A DNA stretch of 20,720 nucleotides from JBEKLJ01 sp050010255 (GTDB lineage Bacteria; Acidobacteriota; Terriglobia; Bryobacterales; Bryobacteraceae), in assembly GCA_050010255.1 (NCBI GenBank), contig JBEKLJ010000033.1, positions 1-20,720 of the forward strand, written 5' to 3'. The translations under genes were made by a program, and so were the position numbers. Numbering within the stretch: the first letter of the stretch is position 1; every line of letters begins with the position of its first letter. The notes under the pieces were generated by a model. That model saw only the letters and a program-made list of their open reading frames with translations. It was not told the DNA's origin and made no database searches. Below are positions 6,697 to 13,136 of the stretch, piece after piece.

Positions 6697-8001
6697 CTAG
6701 CCGACCACTTCGAGGATGAGCTCGCGCTCCTCGGGCGGGTGGGAAGAAATCCGGAAGGCGTCTTCCACCAGTTGCGCGGCTTCCTCCAGGCGGTCTTCCC
6801 GGGTGTTGTAGAGCCGGCAAAGCACGGCGCCGGCCTCCACCTTCTCGCCGACCTTGACCTCCAGGATCACGCCCACCGCCGGGTCGATCTGGTCTTCCCT
6901 GGTCTCGCGTCCGGCGCCGATCATGCAGGCGGCGCGACCGATGTCCTCGGCCGCGATGGCCGTGACGAAGCCCGACCTTGGCGAAGTCACCTCGCGCGCG
7001 CCGGTGGCGTTCGGCAGCAGCTCGAAACGGTCCATCACCAGCGGATTCCCGCCCTGCAGTTCGATGACTTCCTTGAGCTTCTGGTATCCCGAGCCGTCGA
7101 GCAGCTTGCTCTGGGCCAGGTCTCGGGCTTGGTCCAGCGTCTCGGTGACTTTGCCCAGATGGATCATTCGCGCCGCCAGCTCCAGGGCCAGCCGCGTCAG
7201 GTCGTTGGGTCCGGCGCTCTGGAGTGTCTGCGAAACCTCCATGATCTCCAGGGCGTTGCCGATGGCGAAGCCCAGCGGCTGGCTCATGTCGGTGATCAGC
7301 GCCTGCACGCGCCTGTCGGTGCGGCGGGCGATGCCCACCATCATCTGCGCCAGGCGCCTGGCGTCCACCTGCCGCTTGATGAGCGCACCCGAGCCGACCT
7401 TGACGTCAAGCACCAGCGCGTCCAGCCCGGCGGCCAGCTTGTTGGACATGATCGAGGCGGCGATCAGCGGGATTGCCTCCAGGGTTGCCGTGGCGTCACG
7501 CAGCCCGAACAGCTTGGCATCGGCCGGAGCGAGCTGCTCGTCCTGCCCGGCGAAGGCCAGCCGGGTGCTGGCCAACTGGTCGCGAAACTGCTCGAGGGTC
7601 AGGCCGGTGCCGAAGCCGGGGATGGATTCGAGCTTGTCGAGCGTGCTGCCGGTGTAGCCCAGGCCGCGCCCGGAAATCACCGGCACGACGGCGCCAGCCG
7701 CCGCCGCCAGCGGGGCCGCGATCAGGTTGGCCTTGTCACCCACACCGCCCGTCGAGTGCATGTCCACTTTCACGCCGGGGATCGAAGACAGGTCCAGCCG
7801 CTCGCCCGATGCGATCAGGCAATCGGTCAGTGCGCTCACCTCGCGGTCCGACATGCTCGAGTAATAGACGGCCATCGCGAAGGCCGCCATCTGATAGTCG
7901 GGAATCTCACCGCCCCTGTAGCCTTCGATGAGCCACGCGATGTCCTCGGCACTGAGCTCTTCGCCGTCTCGCTTTCGGTGGATCAGGTCAACGATGCGCA
8001 T
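6697..8001 (-). CDS. Pyrimidine-nucleoside / thymidine phosphorylase
   Basis: This 434-residue member of the thymidine phosphorylase family has the alpha domain, the central alpha/beta domain and the C-terminal PYNP domain in normal order. The active-site R168, S183 and K188 (in LRDATAT and AASIMSNK) and the glycine-rich DVKVGSGAL are present. The phosphate-binding motif that is KHSTGGVGD in characterised enzymes reads MHSTGGVGDK here (M81). The SGRGLGHTGGT signature reads SGRGLGYTGST (Y116, S119). H82 and S83 are retained. Uridine versus thymidine preference is not determinable. The gene leads into the purine phosphorylase 43 bp downstream. The 90-bp gap upstream, towards suhB, shows no convincing promoter. 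Confidence 0.93.
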   Translation of the reverse strand: MRIVDLIHRKRDGEELSAEDIAWLIEGYRGGEIPDYQMAAFAMAVYYSSMSDREVSALTDCLIASGERLDLSSIPGVKVDMHSTGGVGDKANLIAAPLAAAAGAVVPVISGRGLGYTGSTLDKLESIPGFGTGLTLEQFRDQLASTRLAFAGQDEQLAPADAKLFGLRDATATLEAIPLIAASIMSNKLAAGLDALVLDVKVGSGALIKRQVDARRLAQMMVGIARRTDRRVQALITDMSQPLGFAIGNALEIMEVSQTLQSAGPNDLTRLALELAARMIHLGKVTETLDQARDLAQSKLLDGSGYQKLKEVIELQGGNPLVMDRFELLPNATGAREVTSPRSGFVTAIAAEDIGRAACMIGAGRETREDQIDPAVGVILEVKVGEKVEAGAVLCRLYNTREDRLEEAAQLVEDAFRISSHPPEERELILEVVG

Positions 8002-8091
8002 TTTCAGACCCTTAGGCTACCATCTTGCGGGGGGGAAAGTAAAGAATTCGCAACAGGTTAGACGCAAATCAGTGGCGGAGCTCGGAACGGC

Positions 8092-8910
8092 TCAGCCCGC
8101 CCCGGCCGGGTTGGGCAGCGGCGTGCGGTAACGGCCCCCGAACACCTCGCCGAACAGCTTCAACGCCTCCTCGTGGACCAGCCCGTTGTCGGCCAGCAGG
8201 TGGGCGCCGCCTACCTGCATCGGCCCGCCCCGCATGTCGGAAACGGCGCCGCCGGCCTCCGCCACCAGCAGCACGCCGGCTGCCATGTCCCAAGGGTTCA
8301 GGCCGAACTCCCAGAAGGCCTCCAGCCGTCCCCCGGCGACATAGGCCAGGTCCAGGGCCGCCGAGCCGGCCCGCCGCACCCCGTGCGTCCACATGGCCAT
8401 CTGGTAGTAGAAGTGGACATTGACGTTCAGGTGCCGCTTGCGGCTGGGGAACCCCGTGGCCACCAGGCTGTCTTCCAGGCGGTTGGTCTTCGACACGCGG
8501 ATGCGCCGGTGGTTCAGATAGGCGCCCGAGCCGCGCTCGCAGGCGAACATCTCGTTTCGGTTTGGGTCGAAAATGCAGCCCGCGATCAGCTCGCCGGCGC
8601 GCTCCAGCCCCAGCGTCACGCACCAGACCGGGAAGCCGTGGGCGAAGTTGGTCGTGCCATCCAGCGGGTCCACGTACCAGCGGTATTCCGAGGCGCTCTC
8701 GTGCCCGCCGCCCTCCTCGGCCACGATCGCGTGGGCGGGGAAGTGCGCCCTGAGCCGCTCGACGATGAAACGCTCGGAGGCGCGGTCGGCCTCCGTCACC
8801 AGGTCGTACTCGCCCTTCAGCTCGAAGCTGACGCGCCGGTCGAAAAAGCTCACCAGCGACGCGCCGGCCTCGCGCGCGATCTCCATGCTGGTTTCCAGGT
8901 ACGAGGGCAT
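8092..8910 (-). CDS. suhB: Inositol monophosphatase family protein
   Basis: Magnesium-dependent sugar-phosphate phosphatase of the IMPase/SuhB family, 272 residues. The metal-binding residues are all visible: E65-E66 in AIVAEEGGG, D81 and D84 in YVDPLDGTTNFAHGFPVW, and D208 in NPWDMAAG. The C-terminal VAEAGGAVSDMRG is the usual closing motif. Substrates could include inositol 1-phosphate or other phosphomonoesters, and close relatives also act in rRNA transcription antitermination; the sequence cannot separate these. A TAAAGT box lies 9 nt upstream of the ATG, so the mRNA may be almost leaderless. The C-terminus after residue 260 is proline-rich and short. Confidence 0.92.
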   Translation of the reverse strand: MPSYLETSMEIAREAGASLVSFFDRRVSFELKGEYDLVTEADRASERFIVERLRAHFPAHAIVAEEGGGHESASEYRWYVDPLDGTTNFAHGFPVWCVTLGLERAGELIAGCIFDPNRNEMFACERGSGAYLNHRRIRVSKTNRLEDSLVATGFPSRKRHLNVNVHFYYQMAMWTHGVRRAGSAALDLAYVAGGRLEAFWEFGLNPWDMAAGVLLVAEAGGAVSDMRGGPMQVGGAHLLADNGLVHEEALKLFGEVFGGRYRTPLPNPAGAG

Positions 8911-8919
8911 TAACCGATT

Positions 8920-8925
8920 ACTTTA
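8920..8925 (-). promoter_or_regulatory. Candidate -10 box of suhB
   Basis: TAAAGT on the minus strand ends 9 nt before the suhB ATG at 8910. No -35 box is clear. The same hexamer precedes kdsD. Transcription would start 1-3 nt before the start codon. Confidence 0.3.
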
Positions 8926-8963
8926 CCAGAGCTTTCCGGCTACAAGCCCGGCCGGCGCGCCGC

Positions 8964-9248
8964 CTACTCCTGCTCGTAGAGGTACTTGATCTGGTGCTTG
9001 TAGATGAACAGATTCGGCTCCTCCGGCTCGCGCGTCAGCCGGATCAAGGAGTGGTCGTAGTACTCGATCGTTCCGCAGACCTCCTGGTTGTCCCGCAGAA
9101 CCACTCGGACCGGGATCTGCTCGTCGATCAGGTACTTGATGTAGCGGACTTCCTCGAAGGTTTGCCCGGGCGCCCGCGATTGTGGGGTCGGGCCCGGCCT
9201 CTTCTTGTCGCCGCCACCCTGGTTACCGCTTCTGTTGCCCTTGTCCAC
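8964..9248 (-). CDS. hfq: Hfq-like RNA chaperone (Sm fold)
   Basis: The core (residues 34-92) reads as an Hfq Sm domain. An N-terminal helix, VRYIKYLIDEQIPVRVVL, leads into the Sm1 strands with GTIEYYDHSLIRL, and Sm2 ends in FIYKHQIKYL, with the Lys-His pair (K84, H85) that lines the proximal RNA-binding face of Hfq. Two features differ from standard Hfq: a Gly/Pro/Lys-rich N-terminal extension of about 30 residues, and an acidic REPEEPN insertion before Sm2. The C-terminal tail is almost absent. GTG at 9248 is chosen because CAGGGA sits 5 nt upstream; the frame is open to a TTG at 9302, but that would overlap the preceding gene. Likely role is pairing small RNAs with mRNAs. Confidence 0.8.
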   Translation of the reverse strand: MDKGNRSGNQGGGDKKRPGPTPQSRAPGQTFEEVRYIKYLIDEQIPVRVVLRDNQEVCGTIEYYDHSLIRLTREPEEPNLFIYKHQIKYLYEQE

Positions 9249-9283
9249 TGGAATCCCTGCCTGCTGGTCGTGCCCATCCCCTC

Positions 9284-10207
9284 TCAGGGCACCGGCCTCC
9301 AACCCGGGGCCTCTTGGCTCTCACCATAGTATCCGCTGCGCGCGAGCACTCGCAATTCCGCCCGCCGCACCTTCACCTCGAGCTTGTGGAACGAATCCTT
9401 GGTGAGGGTGACGCCGCGCGGGTAGTAGCCCAGCAGGTATTGCGTCCGCAGATCGCGGATGATCTCGGCGAAGGCCGCGTCGAGCGCCTCCCCGACCGTG
9501 GGGGCGAACACCCGTCCGCCCGTGCCGGCCGCCAGCGTCGCTAGCGCATTCTCGCCGCCGATGTTCCGCCCCGGATCGTTCGTGATCGGCACGACCAGGA
9601 CGGGGTAGATGACGGCATCAGCCATCTGCGCCGCGGTCAACGCTGCGTGAAAGGTCTTGGTGCTGGTCGTGTCGCCGCCGTCGGTCACCACCACAATGAC
9701 GTGCCGGCCCTCCCGGCCCTCCAGCCTGCCGGACGCCAGACACATGGCGTCGTACAGGCTCGTTCCGCCCTCCGCTTTCAGGCCCCGCAGCACCTGCTCG
9801 AGTCGCTCCAGCCGGCGCGTGAACCCCGCCAGCAACATCGTCTCCCAGTTGAAGGCGAAGATCGCCGCGGCGTCGCCGGGATTCCCCTCCCGCAACAGCG
9901 CATGGAGGAACCGGCCCACGGATTCAACCTCGTACTTGAGGTCGATGCCGGTCGAGGCGCTGATGTCGATCATCACCGCGATCGAGAGCGGCTGTTCGGT
10001 GTGGTGCTCGAAGAGGGCCAGCTTCTGCGGAACGCCGTTGTCGAACACCTGGAAGTCGTCCCGGCCGAGATCACCCACGAGCTGGCCCGCGGAGGTCTTC
10101 ACCGTGGCCAGAATGCGCACCAGCCTCACATCCACCGTGTAGGTAGGCTGCTGCGCCGGGACGGCCACAGCCGCCAGCAACAGGGCGGGGAAGAGCCTGG
10201 AGATCAT
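9284..10207 (-). CDS. Secreted VWFA domain protein (acidobacterial VWFA-related family)
   Basis: This 307-residue protein starts with a signal peptide, MISRLFPALLLAAVAVPAQQ, followed by a short beta-rich segment (DLGRDDFQVFDNGVPQKLALF, about 47-67) and a von Willebrand A domain (about 74-265). The metal-ion-dependent adhesion site is complete: D81-I-S83-A-S85, T149 in GGTSLYDA and D176 in VTDGGD. This architecture is the VWFA-related family that is strongly expanded in Acidobacteria; its function is unknown, and protein binding outside the cytoplasm is an inference. The start ATG overlaps the moaDE stop (ATGA), so the two are translationally coupled despite no obvious functional link. Hfq follows 35 bp downstream. 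Confidence 0.88.
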   Translation of the reverse strand: MISRLFPALLLAAVAVPAQQPTYTVDVRLVRILATVKTSAGQLVGDLGRDDFQVFDNGVPQKLALFEHHTEQPLSIAVMIDISASTGIDLKYEVESVGRFLHALLREGNPGDAAAIFAFNWETMLLAGFTRRLERLEQVLRGLKAEGGTSLYDAMCLASGRLEGREGRHVIVVVTDGGDTTSTKTFHAALTAAQMADAVIYPVLVVPITNDPGRNIGGENALATLAAGTGGRVFAPTVGEALDAAFAEIIRDLRTQYLLGYYPRGVTLTKDSFHKLEVKVRRAELRVLARSGYYGESQEAPGWRPVP

Positions 10208-10923
10208 TCTGGCAGCACCGATTCGTCCCACTGGCCCTCCGCCCAGACCGTCCCGTCGGCGAAGTGTTCCTTCTTCCATATCGGCGCCAGCCGCTTCAGC
10301 CGGTTGATACCCTCGCGCGCGGCCTCGAACGCCGGCCCTCGGTGGGGCGCCGTCACCACCACTGCCACGGCGGTTTCGCCGATCTCCAGCCGCCCCAGGC
10401 GGTGCACTATTCCGATGCGGCCGATCGGGTGCGCGCGGGCGATCTCGGCCCCGATCTCGGCTAGCACCTTCACCGCCATCGGCTCGTAGCATTGGTACTC
10501 GAGAAAAAGCGTTCGCCGCCCGCGCGTGTTGTCCCGCGCCACGCCCTCGAAGCTGACCACCGCTCCGTCCTTGCCGGCCAGCAGCCGGCTGGCGAGCTCC
10601 CGCACGTCGATCGGGGCGCGCGTGACGGCGAAGAAGTGGCCCGCGGCCTCCTCGCGAACCTCTTCGAGTGGCCCTCCCGAACCTCCGCTCACCGGCGGCA
10701 GCAGCGCGATCTCGTCGCCTGGGGCGACCGGTTCGGAGGGCGCGGCGAACCGCTGATTTCGCGCCAGCAAAATGCTTCGCTCCATCTCGCGCAATTTGGG
10801 GTGCGCCGCGGCGTAGTGCTCGAAGACGTCCGCGAGGCGCGCGTCGTGGGCGAGCTCGAGCTCATCCTCCGCGCGGCCGGTGATTTCCCTCAACACGCCG
10901 AAAAACAGGACTTTGACACGCAA
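10204..10923 (-). CDS. MoaD-MoaE fusion, molybdopterin synthase
   Basis: One 239-residue chain contains both subunits of molybdopterin synthase, which inserts two sulfurs into cyclic pyranopterin monophosphate. Residues 1-81 are the ubiquitin-like MoaD (RVKVLFFGVLREITG to LLPPVSGG); residues 94-239 are MoaE, with VVSFEGVARDNTRGR, LEYQCYEPMA, HRLGRLEIGE and the catalytic lysines in RLKRLAPIWKKE (K210, K217). The MoaD Gly-Gly that must become a thiocarboxylate is at 80-81, followed directly by S and a second Gly-Gly (83-84). In the fused MoaX of mycobacteria, cleavage after this motif is needed for activity. Start TTG at 10923 matches the MoaD N-terminus; the upstream open frame is unlike the family. 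Confidence 0.9.
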   Translation of the reverse strand: MRVKVLFFGVLREITGRAEDELELAHDARLADVFEHYAAAHPKLREMERSILLARNQRFAAPSEPVAPGDEIALLPPVSGGSGGPLEEVREEAAGHFFAVTRAPIDVRELASRLLAGKDGAVVSFEGVARDNTRGRRTLFLEYQCYEPMAVKVLAEIGAEIARAHPIGRIGIVHRLGRLEIGETAVAVVVTAPHRGPAFEAAREGINRLKRLAPIWKKEHFADGTVWAEGQWDESVLPE

Positions 10924-11044
10924 CCCTTCTAGCCTACCAGACGGCCTCCGCGCCAAACCGGTTCCACGCGGCCCGGCGGTGGGCCACAACAGGCTACCGC
11001 CGCCGGTCCGGCGCCCACGTTCGTGTCACGCACCTCCGCCTCGC

Positions 11045-11050
11045 TATAAT
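11045..11050 (+). promoter_or_regulatory. Consensus -10 box of the thioesterase gene
   Basis: A perfect TATAAT lies 13 nt before the ATG at 11064. The best -35 match, GTGTCA at 11023-11028 (16-bp spacer), is weak. The leader would be only about 6-7 nt. The divergent 140-bp region also holds a 7-bp stem (10974-10980 with 10996-11002), and no riboswitch was recognised for moaDE. Confidence 0.5.
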
Positions 11051-11063
11051 CCTTGGTTGACCC

Positions 11064-11516
11064 ATGCCGGCACATGAACAGGCCTCCCGGACCGCGGCCG
11101 CCGCGCCGCGCCACGTGCGCGAGGCGCGCATCCGCGTCCGCTACGCCGAAACCGACCAGATGGGCGTCGTCTATTACTCCAACTACCTCATCTGGATGGA
11201 GGTCGGGCGCGTCGAGTACTGCAAATCGGTCGGATTCGACTACCGCGACATGGAGGCGCAGGACAAGGTGGTGCTGGCGGTCGCCGAGGCGCACTGCCGC
11301 TACCTCTACCCGGCGCGCTTCGACGACGAGGTAACTGTCAGGACCTGGATCGAGGATGCCAGCCCCCGCCTGGTCCGGTTCGGCTATCAGATGCTGCGCG
11401 CCGAAGACGGCCGCCTGCTGGCGCGCGGTGAAACCAAACACATCTTCTGCGGCCCGAACCTGCGCCCGGCGCGCCTGCCCGAGAAGTACCATCGCCTGTT
11501 TGGGATCAAGCCGTAG
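11064..11516 (+). CDS. Acyl-CoA thioesterase, hotdog fold (YbgC / 4-hydroxybenzoyl-CoA type)
   Basis: The 150-residue protein carries the 4HBT thioesterase signature RVRYAETDQMGVVYYSNYL (residues 24-42), in which D31 is the expected catalytic aspartate. It is followed by the helix WMEVGRVEYCKSVGFDY and the strands VAEAHCRYLYPARFDDEV. Members form tetramers and hydrolyse short- or aromatic-acyl CoA esters in the cytoplasm; YbgC is often linked to the Tol-Pal envelope system, but no tol genes are present here, so the substrate is open. The first 18 residues are a non-conserved Ala-rich leader. The gene is divergent from moaDE and has its own TATAAT box. Confidence 0.9.
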   Translation: MPAHEQASRTAAAAPRHVREARIRVRYAETDQMGVVYYSNYLIWMEVGRVEYCKSVGFDYRDMEAQDKVVLAVAEAHCRYLYPARFDDEVTVRTWIEDASPRLVRFGYQMLRAEDGRLLARGETKHIFCGPNLRPARLPEKYHRLFGIKP

Positions 11517-11519
11517 CAG

Positions 11520-11604
11520 CCGCTTTTCGCCTTGCAGGAAGACGGGGTCAGGCTACTCTGTCCCGAGCGCAGCGAGTGGATAGAACTGCCTGTACCCGCT
11601 TTTC
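11520..11604. repeat. REP-like imperfect palindrome flanked by 9-bp direct repeats
   Basis: In the 148-bp gap between two convergent genes, GGGGTCAGGC (11544-11553) and GCCTGTACCC (11588-11597) form imperfect inverted arms around an inner GC-rich region. The block is bordered by two copies of CCGCTTTTC (11520-11528 and 11596-11604). GGGGTCAGGCTACT-type palindromes are common in REP families mobilised by Y1 transposases, so this may be a solitary REP unit or, alternatively, a shared terminator. No transposase is nearby. Confidence 0.35.
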
Positions 11605-11664
11605 CCACGTGAGTGATGTACTGCCTCTGCGCCGGAGGCGCCATGCCGTGCGGTTAGCACCGCG

Positions 11665-12414
11665 CTACCGCCTGCGCAAGCGGTAATCGCCCGCCGCCGG
11701 CATCCGGATCACCTCGCACAGCTCGAACAGCCGCGAGCGGGCGCGCTCGCCGATTCGCTCGGCCAGCGTGATGCGGTACTCGACGTGCTGTACGCCCGGG
11801 GTGCGTTGCACGACCGTGTCGCCGGCGTCCGGGTCCGCCAGGTTCGTGGTCACGATCAGCGGCAGGCGGTGGTTGGAGCGGTGCGTGACGATGGCCGTCA
11901 CCGTGTCCTCGATCCAGCTCATCACCCGATGCGACCCCAGGTCGTCCAGCAGCAACACCGGGACCTCCAGGCAGCTCTGGTAGGCCGCGCGGTCGCTCGC
12001 GTCCGCCTCGGCGTCGTATCCCGAGCGGATCCGCTCCAGCAGGTTGATGTAGTCGAAGAACAGGCCCTCGAAGCCGCGCGCCAGCAGCTTGCGGAGCACG
12101 GCCACGGCCAGATGCGTCTTCCCGGTTCCGGTCGGCCCGATGAACAGCAGCCCGGGCTTGGGGACGAACGGAAACTCCTTGGCGTAAGCCGCCGCCCGGA
12201 CCATCACCGCCTCCAGCGCGCGCGCCGCAATCGGGTTATCGGCCGGCAGGATGAAATTGTCGAAGGAGGCCTCCTGGTAGAGCGGCGGGAGGTTGGCCGA
12301 GGCTTCCAGGTCCCGCGGGCTTTCCACCCCGGCGCAGTCGCAGCGCTCGGCGGCCGTGAGGCCGTCGCGCTCGATCACCGTCCAGCCCGAGCCGCCGCAC
12401 TTCTGGCAGACCAT
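11665..12414 (-). CDS. DnaC/DnaI/IstB-like AAA+ ATPase with N-terminal zinc motif
   Basis: The 249-residue protein combines an N-terminal cysteine cluster, C3-x2-C6 with C25-x-C27, and a AAA+ core of the helicase-loader clade. Walker A is GPTGTGKT (93-100), Walker B is VLLLDDLGS (153-161), sensor 1 is VTTN (188-191), and the arginine-finger region IGERARSRLFELCEVI (221-236) matches DnaC/DnaI. Such proteins load the replicative helicase; the IstB branch assists transposases, but no istA partner or insertion-sequence ends are present, so a replication role is favoured. ATG at 12414 is preferred to ATG at 12423 because a CATAAT box overlaps the latter and sits 7 nt before the former, suggesting a leaderless transcript. 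Confidence 0.85.
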   Translation of the reverse strand: MVCQKCGGSGWTVIERDGLTAAERCDCAGVESPRDLEASANLPPLYQEASFDNFILPADNPIAARALEAVMVRAAAYAKEFPFVPKPGLLFIGPTGTGKTHLAVAVLRKLLARGFEGLFFDYINLLERIRSGYDAEADASDRAAYQSCLEVPVLLLDDLGSHRVMSWIEDTVTAIVTHRSNHRLPLIVTTNLADPDAGDTVVQRTPGVQHVEYRITLAERIGERARSRLFELCEVIRMPAAGDYRLRRR

Positions 12415-12421
12415 GGTCCCC

Positions 12422-12427
12422 ATTATG
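12422..12427 (-). promoter_or_regulatory. -10 box implying leaderless transcription of the DnaC-like gene
   Basis: CATAAT on the minus strand overlaps the upstream candidate ATG (12423) and is followed after 7 nt (GGGGACC) by the ATG at 12414. A transcription start at the usual distance would coincide with that ATG. No -35 box is evident. Confidence 0.4.
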
Positions 12428-12430
12428 CAT

Positions 12431-12514
12431 GAGCCGCGGCTCTAGAATCCCGCCCTACGACCAAGCCGCGTAGGGCGGCTCTCCAGAGCCGCGCGCCAGC
12501 CTCCAGGCTGGCGC
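12431..12514. repeat. Second hairpin array, related to the one at 117-239
   Basis: Four palindromic units lie in tandem between the divergent DnaC-like and fur genes. GAGCCGCGGCTC is a perfect palindrome (12431-12442). CGCCCTACG pairs with CGTAGGGCG (12451-12459 with 12469-12477). Arm GCGGCTC with loop TCCA spans 12475-12492. Arm GCGCCAGCC with loop TCCA spans 12493-12514. As in the first array, a GTAGGGCG lead-in enters the first constant-loop hairpin, the loops are constant within the array, and arm sequences differ between units. Confidence 0.7.
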
Positions 12515-12564
12515 ATCCGCCCGCGCGCGGCCGGGATGCCGGCCTCCTGGCCCGTGCGGTCCCA

Positions 12565-12573
12565 TGCTATCGT
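12565..12573 (+). promoter_or_regulatory. Candidate extended -10 element of fur
   Basis: TGCTATCGT (12565-12573) has the TGn extension and a partial TATAAT match, with no clear -35 box. It would give a leader of about 45 nt before the preferred fur ATG at 12627 and would exclude the upstream ATG at 12564. Confidence 0.3.
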
Positions 12574-12626
12574 GGCAGACGACGGCCCGCGGGCTCTCTC
12601 AGGCGGGGCGCGGGCCAGTTCCAGCC

Positions 12627-13136
12627 ATGGGCGCCGAAGGCATTCAGACGTCATTGAAGAGGCGGGGCCTGCGCCTCACCCGGCAGCGGCGCATTCTGCT
12701 CGAGCTCATCGACAAGTCCGGCCACCTGGATGCCGAGCAGCTCTATGACCTGGCGCGCCAGCGCGAGCCCAGGATCAACCGCGTCACCGTCTACCGCACG
12801 CTGAAGATGCTCAAGCAGGGGCAGTTCGTCGACGAGCTGGACCTGATGCACTACGGCGGCGACCAGCACTATTACGAGACGCGGATGAAGCGCGCGCACG
12901 CCCACGTGGTCTGCCTGCGATGCGGCCGGGTGCAGGAGTTCTACGGCGCGCCGCTGGCTCACCTCCGCAAGCAGATCGAGACGCGCTTCGGTTTCGAGAT
13001 CCTGATGGCGCGGACCGAAGTGGGCGGCTACTGCTCGGACTGCCAGGCGCTGCGCGCCCGGGAAATGCGTGAGGCCGCGGCCGCCGGGCCGGCGCCTCCG
13101 TCTCGGGGCGGGGAAGCCCCCCCGCGAGGCAGGTAG
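12627..13136 (+). CDS. Fur-family transcriptional regulator
   Basis: The 169-residue protein has the Fur winged-helix DNA-binding domain (RLTRQRRILLELI, then NRVTVYRTLKMLKQG) and the dimerisation domain with two zinc-binding cysteine pairs, CLRCG and CSDC, which form the structural Cys4 site. The histidine cluster HYYETRMKRAHAHVVC supplies candidate regulatory-metal ligands. Sequence alone cannot choose among Fur, Zur and PerR. The C-terminal tail is Ala/Pro/Gly/Arg-rich and unconserved. ATG at 12627 is preferred because it places the domain at its usual distance from the start; the frame is also open from ATG 12564. The stop codon is immediately followed by the start of the FHA-GAF-phosphatase gene, so the two probably form an operon. 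Confidence 0.9.
   Translation: MGAEGIQTSLKRRGLRLTRQRRILLELIDKSGHLDAEQLYDLARQREPRINRVTVYRTLKMLKQGQFVDELDLMHYGGDQHYYETRMKRAHAHVVCLRCGRVQEFYGAPLAHLRKQIETRFGFEILMARTEVGGYCSDCQALRAREMREAAAAGPAPPSRGGEAPPRGR

Noticed and set aside
6541..8061. 506-codon open frame on the plus strand
   Set aside because: It covers the intact pyrimidine and purine phosphorylase genes on the other strand and has no recognisable domain.
10924..11063. Molybdenum-cofactor riboswitch upstream of moaDE
   Set aside because: A short stem is present, but none of the conserved features of the Moco RNA that I can recall are visible.
11665..12414. IstB transposition helper
   Set aside because: No istA transposase or terminal inverted repeats flank it, and the N-terminal zinc motif fits helicase-loader proteins better.
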